DNA of 64,000 nucleotides from JACJVV01 sp964581515. Its GTDB lineage: Archaea > Nanobdellota > Nanobdellia > Woesearchaeales > JACJVV01. Each line of letters begins with the position of its first letter. Position 1 is the stretch's first letter. Location: NCBI GenBank assembly GCA_964581515.1, contig CAZOOV010000009.1:1-64000 (forward strand). The letters are read 5' to 3'. Under the pieces are notes generated by a model. That model saw only the letters and a list, made by a program, of their open reading frames with translations, ran no database searches and was not told the origin of the DNA. Shown here one piece after another: positions 26,481-35,303 of the stretch. Both the position numbers and the translations under genes were made by a program.

Positions 26481-27578
26481 TCATTTTGATACGAATTCAA
26501 CCCATTTCTTGTCATAAATATGCCCTGGTGTACCAAAACCAACCATTGCATTCTTTGCAAATCCTTCTACTGCATCTCTTGCAGGGCCAAGATATTTTCT
26601 AGGATCAAATTCTGCAGGACTTCCTTCTAAAACATTCAAAATTGTTCCAGTGACTGCTAATCTTCCGTCAGTGTCGACGTTAATCTTTCTCATACCTTCT
26701 GCTATTCCTTTTTGTAATTCATACATGGGCACTCCTACAGAACGTGGCATCCTTTCTGCTCTGAACATGACTTTGACTACATCTCGCGCGTCCATCTCAT
26801 CAAGATTGAAGTCTTTGCCATAAGCAGTGATATGTCTTGAATTATCTTCTCCCTTGTATTTTCTTATTACACCATAACTGTTGACTTTGTCGACCAATTC
26901 TTTTGGTACGCTTGAACTTCCGTGGCTTACTAAGTAAACCTCAGGGACAAGGTCATGTACTGCGCTTACAATATCATGTCTTAATATTGGTGGTTTTCCT
27001 GTAGTACTCTTGTATGCGCCATGGCTTGTTCCCCACGCTATAGCACAAGCATCCATACCACAGTCCTTGTATAACTTCAATACATCTTCAGGTTTTGTCA
27101 CTTTTTCTTTTCCGCTTCCATGTCCATCTTCAATTCCACCCAAACATCCTATCTCTGCTTCTACTGTTATCCCTCTTTTGTGCGCTTCATCTACTACTGC
27201 TTTTGTGACATCTCTATTGTATTTGTAGTCGCTGGGAGTTTTTCCGTCAGCAAGGAGTGATCCATCCATCATCACTGATGTGAAACCTAATTCCATCGCT
27301 TCTAGACATGTCTCTGGAGAATTACCATGGTCAAGATGTATTGCAACAGGTATCTGTGGATTTTGCGATGCGATTGTTTTGATTATGTTTAGCAAGATCT
27401 CTTTATTTGAATAAGCAAGAGCCCCTCTGCTTACTTGATATATAAGCGGACTTTCTGTTTTTACTGCAGCTGCCATTATTCCTTGCGCCTGTTCCATATT
27501 GTTTACATTGAATGCTCCCACTGCATATCTTCCTTCCTCTGCAGCCTCTAATAATTGTTTCATATCTACTAATACCAT
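26481..27578 (-). CDS. fba: class II fructose-bisphosphate aldolase
   Basis: 365 residues. Zn-dependent aldolase cleaving fructose 1,6-bisphosphate. Motifs: AIHLDHG (Zn/catalytic), VEAEIGCLGGIEDG, AIAWGTSHGAYK, LVSHGSSSVPKELV, and the C-terminal KINVDTDGRLAVTGT. The HGSSSVP form is that of the bacterial CbbA-like subgroup. Most archaea use class I or bifunctional aldolase/phosphatase enzymes, so this gene points to bacterial ancestry. GGAGGT 7 nt upstream is a strong ribosome binding site. It lies in an accessory operon rather than near enolase. Confidence 0.93.
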   Translation of the reverse strand: MVLVDMKQLLEAAEEGRYAVGAFNVNNMEQAQGIMAAAVKTESPLIYQVSRGALAYSNKEILLNIIKTIASQNPQIPVAIHLDHGNSPETCLEAMELGFTSVMMDGSLLADGKTPSDYKYNRDVTKAVVDEAHKRGITVEAEIGCLGGIEDGHGSGKEKVTKPEDVLKLYKDCGMDACAIAWGTSHGAYKSTTGKPPILRHDIVSAVHDLVPEVYLVSHGSSSVPKELVDKVNSYGVIRKYKGEDNSRHITAYGKDFNLDEMDARDVVKVMFRAERMPRSVGVPMYELQKGIAEGMRKINVDTDGRLAVTGTILNVLEGSPAEFDPRKYLGPARDAVEGFAKNAMVGFGTPGHIYDKKWVEFVSK

Positions 27579-27629
27579 TTTTTTACCTCCTCATTATGAT
27601 CTTTTGTTCTTTTGGTAATCTATCCTCAT

Positions 27630-29525
27630 CTATAGCTCATCAAGATCTATTCTTCCAAATGAGCAATAGTTTGTGTTGCCTAATGTGTCGATTATTCTAA
27701 CCCCTAACTGGAATGTGCCATATAAGTGATTAGAATGAAGTGTTACTTCGCTTGTCATCCTTAATCTGTCGTCTGCAATTAGTTTATTTACTTCAGAGAT
27801 TATTATATTTCCTGTTCCGTTTGTCGCTGTAACACTATCACCCTCTAATATTTGTTCATAACTTCCATCCCAAGGGTTAGTGCCTTTATCTGTGCCAATT
27901 GTTGATGAATAAGTGACTCCTTTTTTACTTCCATATATGTCATAAGTAATCCTTAATGTTAATTGATTTGTTTTTGTCACATCTACTGGTTCAGACCAAG
28001 GTGAATGATACCTGGCAAATCCTATATTTCTAGGTTCTATCCTATAGAATGCTGTACCTTCTTGTTTTAATGCATCGACTTCTATTTCACCTTCTTTTCC
28101 AAAGAAACTTCCTGCAGTCTGCCAAATATTGCTTTCTAGATTTGAAGTTCTCATTACTTTGTATGTTTGATGATCCAATGAACCTTCAACATTGAGGATT
28201 ATGTTATCATCTTCTTTGATATTGGTTATCCTTAAATTTCCATGTAATTCAGAACTTATGTTATTGCATGCTTGCACGAGTTCTGGCATCAAAGTTCTCA
28301 TATCTAATCCATTGTATGGTGCATTTAGGCTCCAAAACAAGACTCTCTCAAAACCATTTGACGTTGCATTTCTTAGTTTTGTCTCAATGTTGGTAGGCAT
28401 CACTTCACCCAAAAATGTTGTTTGTGACGAGAAATTTGTTGCAGGTGTGTTTAAGTCCCAGTGACTTGTATCATCATAATGATGCAATTGTAATTCATCT
28501 AAGCATCCGAGTTGTCTTAAATCTTCAAACATCCCTAAATCATATGTGCCTACTGTCACTGGGATGCCTGGTGTTAATTCATGTAACTTCTCTGTAAAGT
28601 AACTTATGAAGTCAAGCATTTGTGCTCTTGTCACTGCTGTTGCCCATTCCGGCTCATTTATTATATCCCATTTCTCGACACCTCCATGAGATGCCATGAA
28701 TTTTAGTCGATCCTTCATTGCATTGAATAATCTTTCCCGTTGATCAGAATCAGTTATGAAATCCGGGTGCTCACCGACTCTTGTGCTACCTTCATATTGT
28801 ACCCCATCTGCTATCATGTAATCAAATAATACAGGGATTAATTTTACATCAATGCCATGGAATGTTTCAGGGTATGTATCACGTGTGATCATGCCAAGTT
28901 CGCTGAGATCCCATGATGCCTTATAATTGATATTGGTTATTTTTCCATCTAGGTCATAATCAAAGCCTGTACGTGCATCACAAAAAAGAAATAGCCTGCA
29001 ACTGCTTATGTCATTGTCTGCTAAGAATTGTATGTCATCCCTAATGCTGTTCAAAGGGGAACTATAACCTCTATGTGCTCCTCCCCACGGAGTGTCTCCT
29101 ACATCAGCTCCATAATTCTGTTGTCCTTCAAATGTTGCCCAAGGGAGATTGATTCCTGATTTTCTTCTAACATCATTTATCTCAACATTAGTGGGTTCTG
29201 ATGAATATGCATAATCCATAGGGATTGTTGTTAATGCAGTTGCAGCAATTAATGATGTTCTTAGTAATGTTTTTTTTGCGGATTTTACTATCCTTTCTAA
29301 TATGCTTGGTTTTGTTTTGTGTATATCTTCTCTTCTGGAAAAACCTTTTGGAATCTCTGGGCTATCAATCATATGACTCTTTTCTTCTTCTTCTTCTTCC
29401 TTTTCTCTTTTGCTTTCTACGCTTGCGATAATGTCTGCGTATATTTCTTTATCTAAATCAGTCCCATTTGATTGTATGTGTGCAGCAATGTCTTCATCAC
29501 TCCATCCTCTTCTTGATTCTGGCAT
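27630..29525 (-). CDS. membrane-anchored glycoside hydrolase (clan A, GH5-like)
   Basis: About 631 residues. Order: cytoplasmic acidic region (1-75, with a run of eight Glu/Lys residues), a membrane segment near 80-105 (LLRTSLIAATALTTIP), a TIM-barrel glycosidase domain about 120-420, then beta-sandwich segments. The acid/base Glu is in WDIINEPEW (about 291) and a candidate nucleophile Glu in TFLGEVMP (about 374), the arrangement of cellulase-type retaining hydrolases. A GGGAG sequence inside the end of the SDR gene favours ATG 29525 over GTG 29534. Substrate unknown. Confidence 0.75.
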   Translation of the reverse strand: MPESRRGWSDEDIAAHIQSNGTDLDKEIYADIIASVESKREKEEEEEEKSHMIDSPEIPKGFSRREDIHKTKPSILERIVKSAKKTLLRTSLIAATALTTIPMDYAYSSEPTNVEINDVRRKSGINLPWATFEGQQNYGADVGDTPWGGAHRGYSSPLNSIRDDIQFLADNDISSCRLFLFCDARTGFDYDLDGKITNINYKASWDLSELGMITRDTYPETFHGIDVKLIPVLFDYMIADGVQYEGSTRVGEHPDFITDSDQRERLFNAMKDRLKFMASHGGVEKWDIINEPEWATAVTRAQMLDFISYFTEKLHELTPGIPVTVGTYDLGMFEDLRQLGCLDELQLHHYDDTSHWDLNTPATNFSSQTTFLGEVMPTNIETKLRNATSNGFERVLFWSLNAPYNGLDMRTLMPELVQACNNISSELHGNLRITNIKEDDNIILNVEGSLDHQTYKVMRTSNLESNIWQTAGSFFGKEGEIEVDALKQEGTAFYRIEPRNIGFARYHSPWSEPVDVTKTNQLTLRITYDIYGSKKGVTYSSTIGTDKGTNPWDGSYEQILEGDSVTATNGTGNIIISEVNKLIADDRLRMTSEVTLHSNHLYGTFQLGVRIIDTLGNTNYCSFGRIDLDEL

Positions 29526-29530
29526 TTTTA

Positions 29531-30250
29531 TCACTCCCTATACATCCTATCTAGGATGATTTCATCTATGTGTACTGTATTGTATCCAATCAGATTGCAG
29601 ATTATTTCTGCTACTTCTTTTGTATCCATTGTCAAATCTATTTGTGGATGTCCTCCAGTCCTTTCATGGAATGTTGTGTGCATTCCTCCTGGATAGATTC
29701 CTAGAACACGTACTCCATTTTCTTTTGCTCCTAATCTTAAGCAATCAGTAAATCCTTTTAAGCCATATTTTGATGCAGAATAGATTACATTTCTTTTGTC
29801 AGGTCTTAGACCTCCTGTAGAATTGATGTTTATGATTGTCCCTTTATTTTTCTCTTTGTTTTTTAGGAACAATTTGTATATGCCTTTTGTCAGCTTGATT
29901 ACTGCAGAAAGATTTGTTGAGAGTACATCTTCTATCTCATCATCTTTTATCTCTTCAAGAGTGCCTTTTGACATTATTGCAGCATTATTTATTAGGATTG
30001 AAGCGTTTCTTAATCTTGCAACCCCAATTAACTTGCTTATTGTATCTTCTTCTGTTATGTCTCCTATCACCACATCACATTTTACTTTGTTCTTTTTTAC
30101 TACCTTATCTATTTCTGTTAGTGATTTGATATCTCTACCGTGAAGAATGATATTGAATCTTTTTTTTGATAATTCTATGGCTAGGGCTTTTCCAAGTCCT
30201 TTACTAGATCCTGTTATGATTGCTGTTTTGTTTACATTAGTATTATTCAT
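29531..30250 (-). CDS. short-chain dehydrogenase/reductase
   Basis: 239 residues, classical SDR. Cofactor site TGSSKGLG, NNAA motif (ILINNAAIMSKG), catalytic Ser in NINSTGG, and YSASK with Tyr and Lys. Arg in the loop after beta-2 (LHGRD) suggests NADP(H). Strong GGAGG upstream. It begins 2 nt after the previous gene and its 3' end contains the ribosome binding site of the hydrolase gene. Substrate not identifiable. Confidence 0.88.
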   Translation of the reverse strand: MNNTNVNKTAIITGSSKGLGKALAIELSKKRFNIILHGRDIKSLTEIDKVVKKNKVKCDVVIGDITEEDTISKLIGVARLRNASILINNAAIMSKGTLEEIKDDEIEDVLSTNLSAVIKLTKGIYKLFLKNKEKNKGTIININSTGGLRPDKRNVIYSASKYGLKGFTDCLRLGAKENGVRVLGIYPGGMHTTFHERTGGHPQIDLTMDTKEVAEIICNLIGYNTVHIDEIILDRMYRE

Positions 30251-30252
30251 GA

Positions 30253-30705
30253 TTATTTTCCTCCATTTTGTAATATATAATCGAGAAGATGATTGATGAT
30301 GTTTCTACCAGTTTCTTCTTTATAAGGGCATCTTATGACGAGCCAACTATTTTTCTCACTATCTTTTTCTTCAATTGTTGATGGCCCTATTTTTGGTTTT
30401 AGATGTGAAGCTAAGTCATTATAATCTTGTGTGTTGTCCATAACGCAGAATCTATAGCCATATTCATCCCATGCAGGACCCTCATGTGTATCCCATACAT
30501 CTGCTGACAGGCCAATTATTACATCATAATCTTTTTCTTGTGTTCTTTCAAAGAAAGGATCAGGATAACAGAATTGAGAGTGTCCTTTAACTGATCTAGA
30601 GTCAATACTTTCAAATCTATCATGGTATGTCTTACTTACTAATGAATTTAGTCTTGTTAATAAATCCATATCTCCTTGTTCATGTCCAACCAATAATGCT
30701 TTCAT
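30253..30705 (-). CDS. hypothetical Rossmann-like protein
   Basis: 150 residues. Alternating beta and alpha elements start with MKALLVGHEQGDMDLLTRL and include YDVIIGLSADVWD, reminiscent of a flavodoxin or receiver-type fold, but without a recognisable cofactor signature. AGAGGT upstream. Part of the operon between the radical SAM gene (23 nt) and the SDR (2 nt). Function unknown. Confidence 0.55.
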   Translation of the reverse strand: MKALLVGHEQGDMDLLTRLNSLVSKTYHDRFESIDSRSVKGHSQFCYPDPFFERTQEKDYDVIIGLSADVWDTHEGPAWDEYGYRFCVMDNTQDYNDLASHLKPKIGPSTIEEKDSEKNSWLVIRCPYKEETGRNIINHLLDYILQNGGK

Positions 30706-30728
30706 TTTTTACCTCTTCTCATTATCTT

Positions 30729-31925
30729 TCATATGAATACCAATCCTTTGTCATCAGAAACAATCAGGTCTTTTGGAATCACCTCTGTGTCTGAAAATTG
30801 TTCAGCCATGTCGCTGAGTCTTCTGTTTACATCATATTTTATGCAAGTCATCTGACAGCATTTTTCACAAGGTACAAAATCATATTGCGCTTGAACTCTC
30901 TTTTCAGAATGCCAGAATTTTTCGAAGTCTCCTGGTTTTTCTATGTGCCCTAATACTGCAGAAGGGTTTCCTCTGTGGTCTGAGCAGATGTATACATTTC
31001 CACTTGACCCAATCAATGTATAAAGAAATCCTGCATAGCATGGTTTAAAGTTCAGATTCTGTTTAAAGATCTCTTCATCTTCCTTGAGTACATCATTCAT
31101 GTATAAGTTCTGAGCATATCCTTTTGCTTTTATTTTTCTGAGTATCTCCTTTTCTTTTTTGGAATAAGGGAATCTTTTCATCAGTGATGGGTCTCTTCCT
31201 GGAAGAAGAATTGATGAAGCGATTCCAGCATCCTCACATGAGTCCATGATATTCTCAATCTGATCTATATTGCTTTCTTGTCCTGATCCTTCTGCAGATT
31301 TTGGAAAAACTACTGTTGATGAGAACATATCAACTCCTTGAGATGTTATCCTACTGATGTTTTTTGTGACATCATCAAGTATTGTATCTATCTGTCCAGT
31401 CTGCAGATGATAGTTATTTCTGTCTGCATTTATTGATACTCTAAGCATTGATCCTTCTATTCTATACGCTTCTGCGACCAAATCAACATAATTTCCAAGC
31501 AAACTGCCATTTGTCACAGTCTTCATCGGTATTTGATGTTCGACACTTTTTTCCAGGGCAGCCCTTATACCTTTTTCATAGCTGAACACTTCGCCACCCA
31601 TAGTCATCATCCCTCTCAGGCCATGGCTTTTCCCATAATCAAATACATCTCGAATAATTTCGACAGGAAGTTCTACACTGCATGTGTCTCCATTAGATTT
31701 CTTTTGACCTGTTTTACTGTCTATCTTGACATGTTTGACTGCTCTTGCGTCAATACAGCTCATGCATTCATAATTGCAATCCCATGTGAGATCCATTACG
31801 ATAAAAGAAGGTGATGCATCTTTTAGTCTGGTCATATCATCTTTAGCGTTGATTATTCTCTCAAGTCTGCCTTTGTTTGCTTCATTGAACGCTGCTTTTA
31901 CTTTATGTGGGAATCTTTTTGACAT
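30729..31925 (-). CDS. radical SAM protein with SPASM-like C-terminus
   Basis: 398 residues. The [4Fe-4S] cluster motif CNYECMSC (Cys 50, 54, 57) is followed by the GGE-type SAM region (MTMGGEVF). The C-terminal part has CYAGFLYTLIGSSGNVYICSD (by position about 285-305) and a Cys cluster (VPCEKCCQMTC), typical of SPASM/twitch auxiliary cluster sites in peptide- or protein-modifying enzymes. An upstream GGAGGT fixes the start; a 21-nt perfect hairpin sits just before it. First gene of the accessory operon. No small precursor peptide was seen next to it. Confidence 0.85.
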   Translation of the reverse strand: MSKRFPHKVKAAFNEANKGRLERIINAKDDMTRLKDASPSFIVMDLTWDCNYECMSCIDARAVKHVKIDSKTGQKKSNGDTCSVELPVEIIRDVFDYGKSHGLRGMMTMGGEVFSYEKGIRAALEKSVEHQIPMKTVTNGSLLGNYVDLVAEAYRIEGSMLRVSINADRNNYHLQTGQIDTILDDVTKNISRITSQGVDMFSSTVVFPKSAEGSGQESNIDQIENIMDSCEDAGIASSILLPGRDPSLMKRFPYSKKEKEILRKIKAKGYAQNLYMNDVLKEDEEIFKQNLNFKPCYAGFLYTLIGSSGNVYICSDHRGNPSAVLGHIEKPGDFEKFWHSEKRVQAQYDFVPCEKCCQMTCIKYDVNRRLSDMAEQFSDTEVIPKDLIVSDDKGLVFI

Positions 31926-31940
31926 TTTGACCTCCGAGTA

Positions 31941-31961
31941 GAGCTAACGCTATCTTAGCTC
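31941..31961 (-). promoter_or_regulatory. perfect hairpin in the radical SAM operon leader
   Basis: GAGCTAA and TTAGCTC pair perfectly around a 7-nt loop, ending about 6 nt upstream of the GGAGGT ribosome binding site. It could control translation or be a protein-binding operator. Confidence 0.5.
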
Positions 31962-32060
31962 GTTATTGGGTGATTAAGGGCAGTTCACTTCTTGCTGACT
32001 TTTATTTCCGTTAATCTAACAACTAAGAACGCTAAATTAACATATATATCTATTCGATAT

Positions 32061-32084
32061 AAATGATATATTTCTATATCATTT
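32061..32084. promoter_or_regulatory. 24-nt perfect inverted repeat between divergent genes
   Basis: AAATGATATA-TTTC-TATATCATTT, 10-bp arms with a 4-nt centre, just upstream of the TATA box TTTTAAATA (32092-32100) of the PhoU-like gene. A likely operator for either divergent promoter. Confidence 0.55.
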
Positions 32085-32124
32085 TAGAAAATTTTAAATA
32101 AGATTACTGGTTTTTGTATTGAAA

Positions 32125-33075
32125 ATGAAGAGAAAAGTTATCAAACAAGGAAATGGTACCTTGACTATCACCTTGCCTAAAGAATGGACAAAGGAGATGG
32201 GTCTTAGTGGTGATAATGAAGTTGAGCTCTCTATCAATCAGAATAATCTTCTTGTAAGCACAATCGGTGTTAAGAAGGATAAATCTATGTCTATCAATGT
32301 TGATCATTTTGAGAGGCTTTCTTTTGCAAAATTCTTAATAGCATGTTATGAGCTTGGTTTTGATACAATGACTCTTACTTTTTCCAAAGATTCAGTTAAT
32401 TCATGGAGTCATGGAAAAGAGAATGTTACTGATGTCATAAATTTCTTCATTACAAGGCTTGTCGGTTTTGAAGTATTAAGTCAGACTGAAAAGAGCATCA
32501 CAATAGGCAATATTGCTGAGAAGCATATGAAGTTTGAAAGCATCTTATCTAGGATATTCTTTCTTATTGAAGAATATCTTAATCATCTTCATAGTTCATT
32601 ATCAAATAAGAATTTTAAATTGCTGAATGATGGTGAGACACGACATGATAATATAACTAAACTTATTGCTCTTGCTACAAGAACTGTTTATGAATCATCT
32701 TCGTTTTCTAAAGTTGAAGTGATGGGTCTTAGTACACTTCTTAACGAGCTTGACAAGATCACTGATTTCATTAGACACATATATCATTACATGCAAAACT
32801 ATAAAGGTGAAATAAGCAAGAGTACTATTGATATTGTTAAGAAAACTGTTGATTTTGTTGAGATGTTCCGCTCTTTTCATAATAAATTCAGCTATAAGAT
32901 AATAAATGATCTGGATTATCTTAGGGGCGATATCAGGAAGGGATATGTTTCAGGGATAAAAAGATACCCTTTTGAGTCAATCATAACCTCTAATTGTTAT
33001 GGTCTTGTAGAAATATTGAACGGTGCTGTAAAACCTCGCATTGCTATGGAATTAGACAAGAACAATCTCATATAG
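32125..33075 (+). CDS. AbrB-type DNA-binding domain fused to PhoU-like domain
   Basis: 316 residues. The first 45 residues have the SpoVT/AbrB swapped-hairpin pattern (KVIKQGNGTLTITLPKEW, then NEVELSINQNNLLVS). The remainder is helical with PhoU-like features (ESILSRIFFLIEEYLNHLHS; LLNELDKITDFIRHIYHYM). Archaeal proteins of this architecture are annotated as phosphate-uptake regulators. The frame opens with TTG at 32119, but the TATA box about 26-30 nt before ATG 32125 supports the latter. No phosphate transporter is nearby. Overlaps the convergent phosphatase gene by 24 nt. Confidence 0.8.
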   Translation: MKRKVIKQGNGTLTITLPKEWTKEMGLSGDNEVELSINQNNLLVSTIGVKKDKSMSINVDHFERLSFAKFLIACYELGFDTMTLTFSKDSVNSWSHGKENVTDVINFFITRLVGFEVLSQTEKSITIGNIAEKHMKFESILSRIFFLIEEYLNHLHSSLSNKNFKLLNDGETRHDNITKLIALATRTVYESSSFSKVEVMGLSTLLNELDKITDFIRHIYHYMQNYKGEISKSTIDIVKKTVDFVEMFRSFHNKFSYKIINDLDYLRGDIRKGYVSGIKRYPFESIITSNCYGLVEILNGAVKPRIAMELDKNNLI

Positions 33076-33786
33076 CTGGCAGTTATCGACTTTCCTATAG
33101 AATCCTTTAGATGGGATCGCTTTCACCATATTGATTGTTGCAATATCATATCTTTCCTGGTTTGTCATCACTAAATTTAACCAAGTTCTTGTTACATCAC
33201 CATGAGTGGATATTGCGATTGTATCATTCTTATCATAAATTTCACATAATCTTCTTTCAACTTCTTGTATTCTGGTTGCAATTGATGCGCGTGATTCAAT
33301 TATTTTGGGATCATGATTGGTTGTAAGTATTGTAGTAGCGTCTATGTTTGGTGCGTTTATTTCATATAATACATGTTTGATATATTCTTCTTTTGATCTT
33401 CCTTCGACTGGTTCTCCGAGAAGATTCTCAATGTTTTCAATATCATATTCCTGCATGAACATGTCAGATAAAACAACTTCGTCTGCATAGCATCCAGTTA
33501 ATCCTTCAAATTTTCTCTCTTTTAGATTGTCTTCCCAGAAAATGTCATATTCATCCATATACGAGCCTATTGCTGTTGTTGCTGTCTGTATAGCTCTTAT
33601 TAATGTGCTGGAATAGCATGCAGTGACATCATATTGTCTTAAAATGTCCCCTAATTTCTTGGCAGCAATGATCCCTTCCTCAGTAAGTTTGGGATTTAGG
33701 AGTTCGTCACCTCCAATTATCTGCGGGAAGCCTTTCTCATTTACATGCTTATAGCTCTTTCCATGACGGAATATCAATAGTCTCAT
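33052..33786 (-). CDS. histidine phosphatase (phosphoglycerate mutase-like)
   Basis: 244 residues. Catalytic RHG motif (IFRHGKS, His 8), the second Arg in SSTLIRAIQTA, Glu in KERKFEG and the second His in STHGDVTR are all present. Substrates in this superfamily range from sugar phosphates to phosphoproteins. It lies 59 nt after the third of the tandem kinase-fold genes on the same strand, so it may reverse what they do; that is inference. Confidence 0.85.
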   Translation of the reverse strand: MRLLIFRHGKSYKHVNEKGFPQIIGGDELLNPKLTEEGIIAAKKLGDILRQYDVTACYSSTLIRAIQTATTAIGSYMDEYDIFWEDNLKERKFEGLTGCYADEVVLSDMFMQEYDIENIENLLGEPVEGRSKEEYIKHVLYEINAPNIDATTILTTNHDPKIIESRASIATRIQEVERRLCEIYDKNDTIAISTHGDVTRTWLNLVMTNQERYDIATINMVKAIPSKGFYRKVDNCQLYEIVLV

Positions 33787-33845
33787 TTTTCGTTTCTTAT
33801 CCTCTTAATTCTGCTTTTATATCTGTCTGATATATTTGATATATC

Positions 33846-35303
33846 TTAATGTGCCTTTGGGTTCCTTAGCCAGGCAGTGACCTCTTCGAGATGATGGTGA
33901 TAGCCTTCTCTTGCTTTCTTGTGTACTGGATCTGCAATATCCCGTTTTTTCATTACAGAATCCCTTAATGCAAGCTGCTGTTGAAGTGCCATAGCTCTTA
34001 TATGCTTATTATGCATATAGCTCTTTCTTGCTATAAGATCACTTACGAATTCAGGATCATGACTTTTTCTGTAATCCATATATTTGTCTACTTGTGTATT
34101 GTACCATTCTAGTCCCTGATATAAAGCAATATCACTATAAGTATAAGCCAGATCATCAAGTTCAGTACTCATCCCCCATTGGCTTGGATCAATAAAATAT
34201 CCATTGACAAGATTTCCACTAGGTCCGATCTTCATATCTCCGTGAATTATTGCAATCAGGTTCTCCAATCTCCAATCATTATATTCATCTATCCATCTCT
34301 TGCTTTCTTCACTAGGTGCTGTATCCCTGAAGAATCTAAGATTCTGCTCGCCAGCATTATTAAGCGGATCATCAGCATATCTATGATGAGGTCTGCCTTT
34401 AATATCACAGAACTCCACAGGCTCCAGATATTTGATGACATTGTTCAATGCAAGAGCACTATGTATAGCTCCAGCCATGAAGATGACATGATCCAATCTG
34501 CTTCCAGCCTTGAATCCAAATATCCTCTCTAAAACCCTGGATGCAGGTTCTCTATTACTCATATTCTCTATAATCAGAGCACCATATGTTTCATCATCAG
34601 TAAACATATCCCATGAATCTGCTTTCATGATCTTCGGGAATAATTCAGCGTACTTTCCAAAATTCAGTGTATAGAATCCATATTCTTTTCTGATGCGGCT
34701 TGCGATATCGAATTTCAATGCCCATTCATCATTTATCACAACTCCCAGTCCAGTAAATCCGGTTCTTATCAAATATCTATCCGGCATGAGCTTTATCTTG
34801 TCAATGTTCTTCTCCAACCATGGTTCTACAAAACTTTCCTTAAATCCTACTTTTGTTAACAGGTCTCTGATAAATTCTCCTTCAGATTTCTTTAATGGAG
34901 GTGGTATCATGAGCTGGTCAACTGCCACTGACTCTTTATCAGAACCAAGATAAACTCTTCCTCCTTTTAATTCGAGACTAATAGTCTTCACTCTACCTAC
35001 ATCACTAGGCCAGATCGTTGTAGAGACAGCAGGAATTACACATTTTCCTGTCTTCTTTAATTGCCCTATTGCATTATAATACACGCTCTTTCTTATTTTA
35101 CTTGTTTTATAGAACTGAAAGTCTTCTTCCTCAGGGTCTGGACAGGAATATTGGTTCTCATACAGTATGTGATCTCCCCTGTCACTGAATCCTACCCACC
35201 CATATCCATTATATGATCTACATCCTGCTCTGAATCCGCTTTTAGCTATTGGTGGCGGGGGTTTGATAAGATGTCCAAACAGATGATCCAATTCAAGGCT
35301 CAT
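33846..35303 (-). CDS. APH-fold kinase with beta-rich N-terminus (array member 3)
   Basis: 485 residues. Residues 1-135 are beta-rich (YNGYGWVGFSDRG; KGGRVYLGSDKE), unlike the other two members. A shared helical linker (IRDLLTKVGFKESFVEPWLE) leads to the kinase-like domain: G-rich GFTGLGVV, ATP-binding Lys in WALKFD (about 197), hinge-like ALIIENM, catalytic HGD (about 354-356) with Lys and Asn (GNLVNG), and metal-binding Asp in FIDPS. The fold is that of aminoglycoside/choline kinases. Start overlaps the upstream paralogue's stop as ATGA. Target unknown. Confidence 0.7.
   Translation of the reverse strand: MSLELDHLFGHLIKPPPPIAKSGFRAGCRSYNGYGWVGFSDRGDHILYENQYSCPDPEEEDFQFYKTSKIRKSVYYNAIGQLKKTGKCVIPAVSTTIWPSDVGRVKTISLELKGGRVYLGSDKESVAVDQLMIPPPLKKSEGEFIRDLLTKVGFKESFVEPWLEKNIDKIKLMPDRYLIRTGFTGLGVVINDEWALKFDIASRIRKEYGFYTLNFGKYAELFPKIMKADSWDMFTDDETYGALIIENMSNREPASRVLERIFGFKAGSRLDHVIFMAGAIHSALALNNVIKYLEPVEFCDIKGRPHHRYADDPLNNAGEQNLRFFRDTAPSEESKRWIDEYNDWRLENLIAIIHGDMKIGPSGNLVNGYFIDPSQWGMSTELDDLAYTYSDIALYQGLEWYNTQVDKYMDYRKSHDPEFVSDLIARKSYMHNKHIRAMALQQQLALRDSVMKKRDIADPVHKKAREGYHHHLEEVTAWLRNPKAH

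Noticed and set aside
30729..31925. RiPP (modified peptide) biosynthesis locus around the SPASM-like radical SAM protein
   Set aside because: No precursor peptide, leader peptidase or transporter was found next to it; neighbours are metabolic enzymes.
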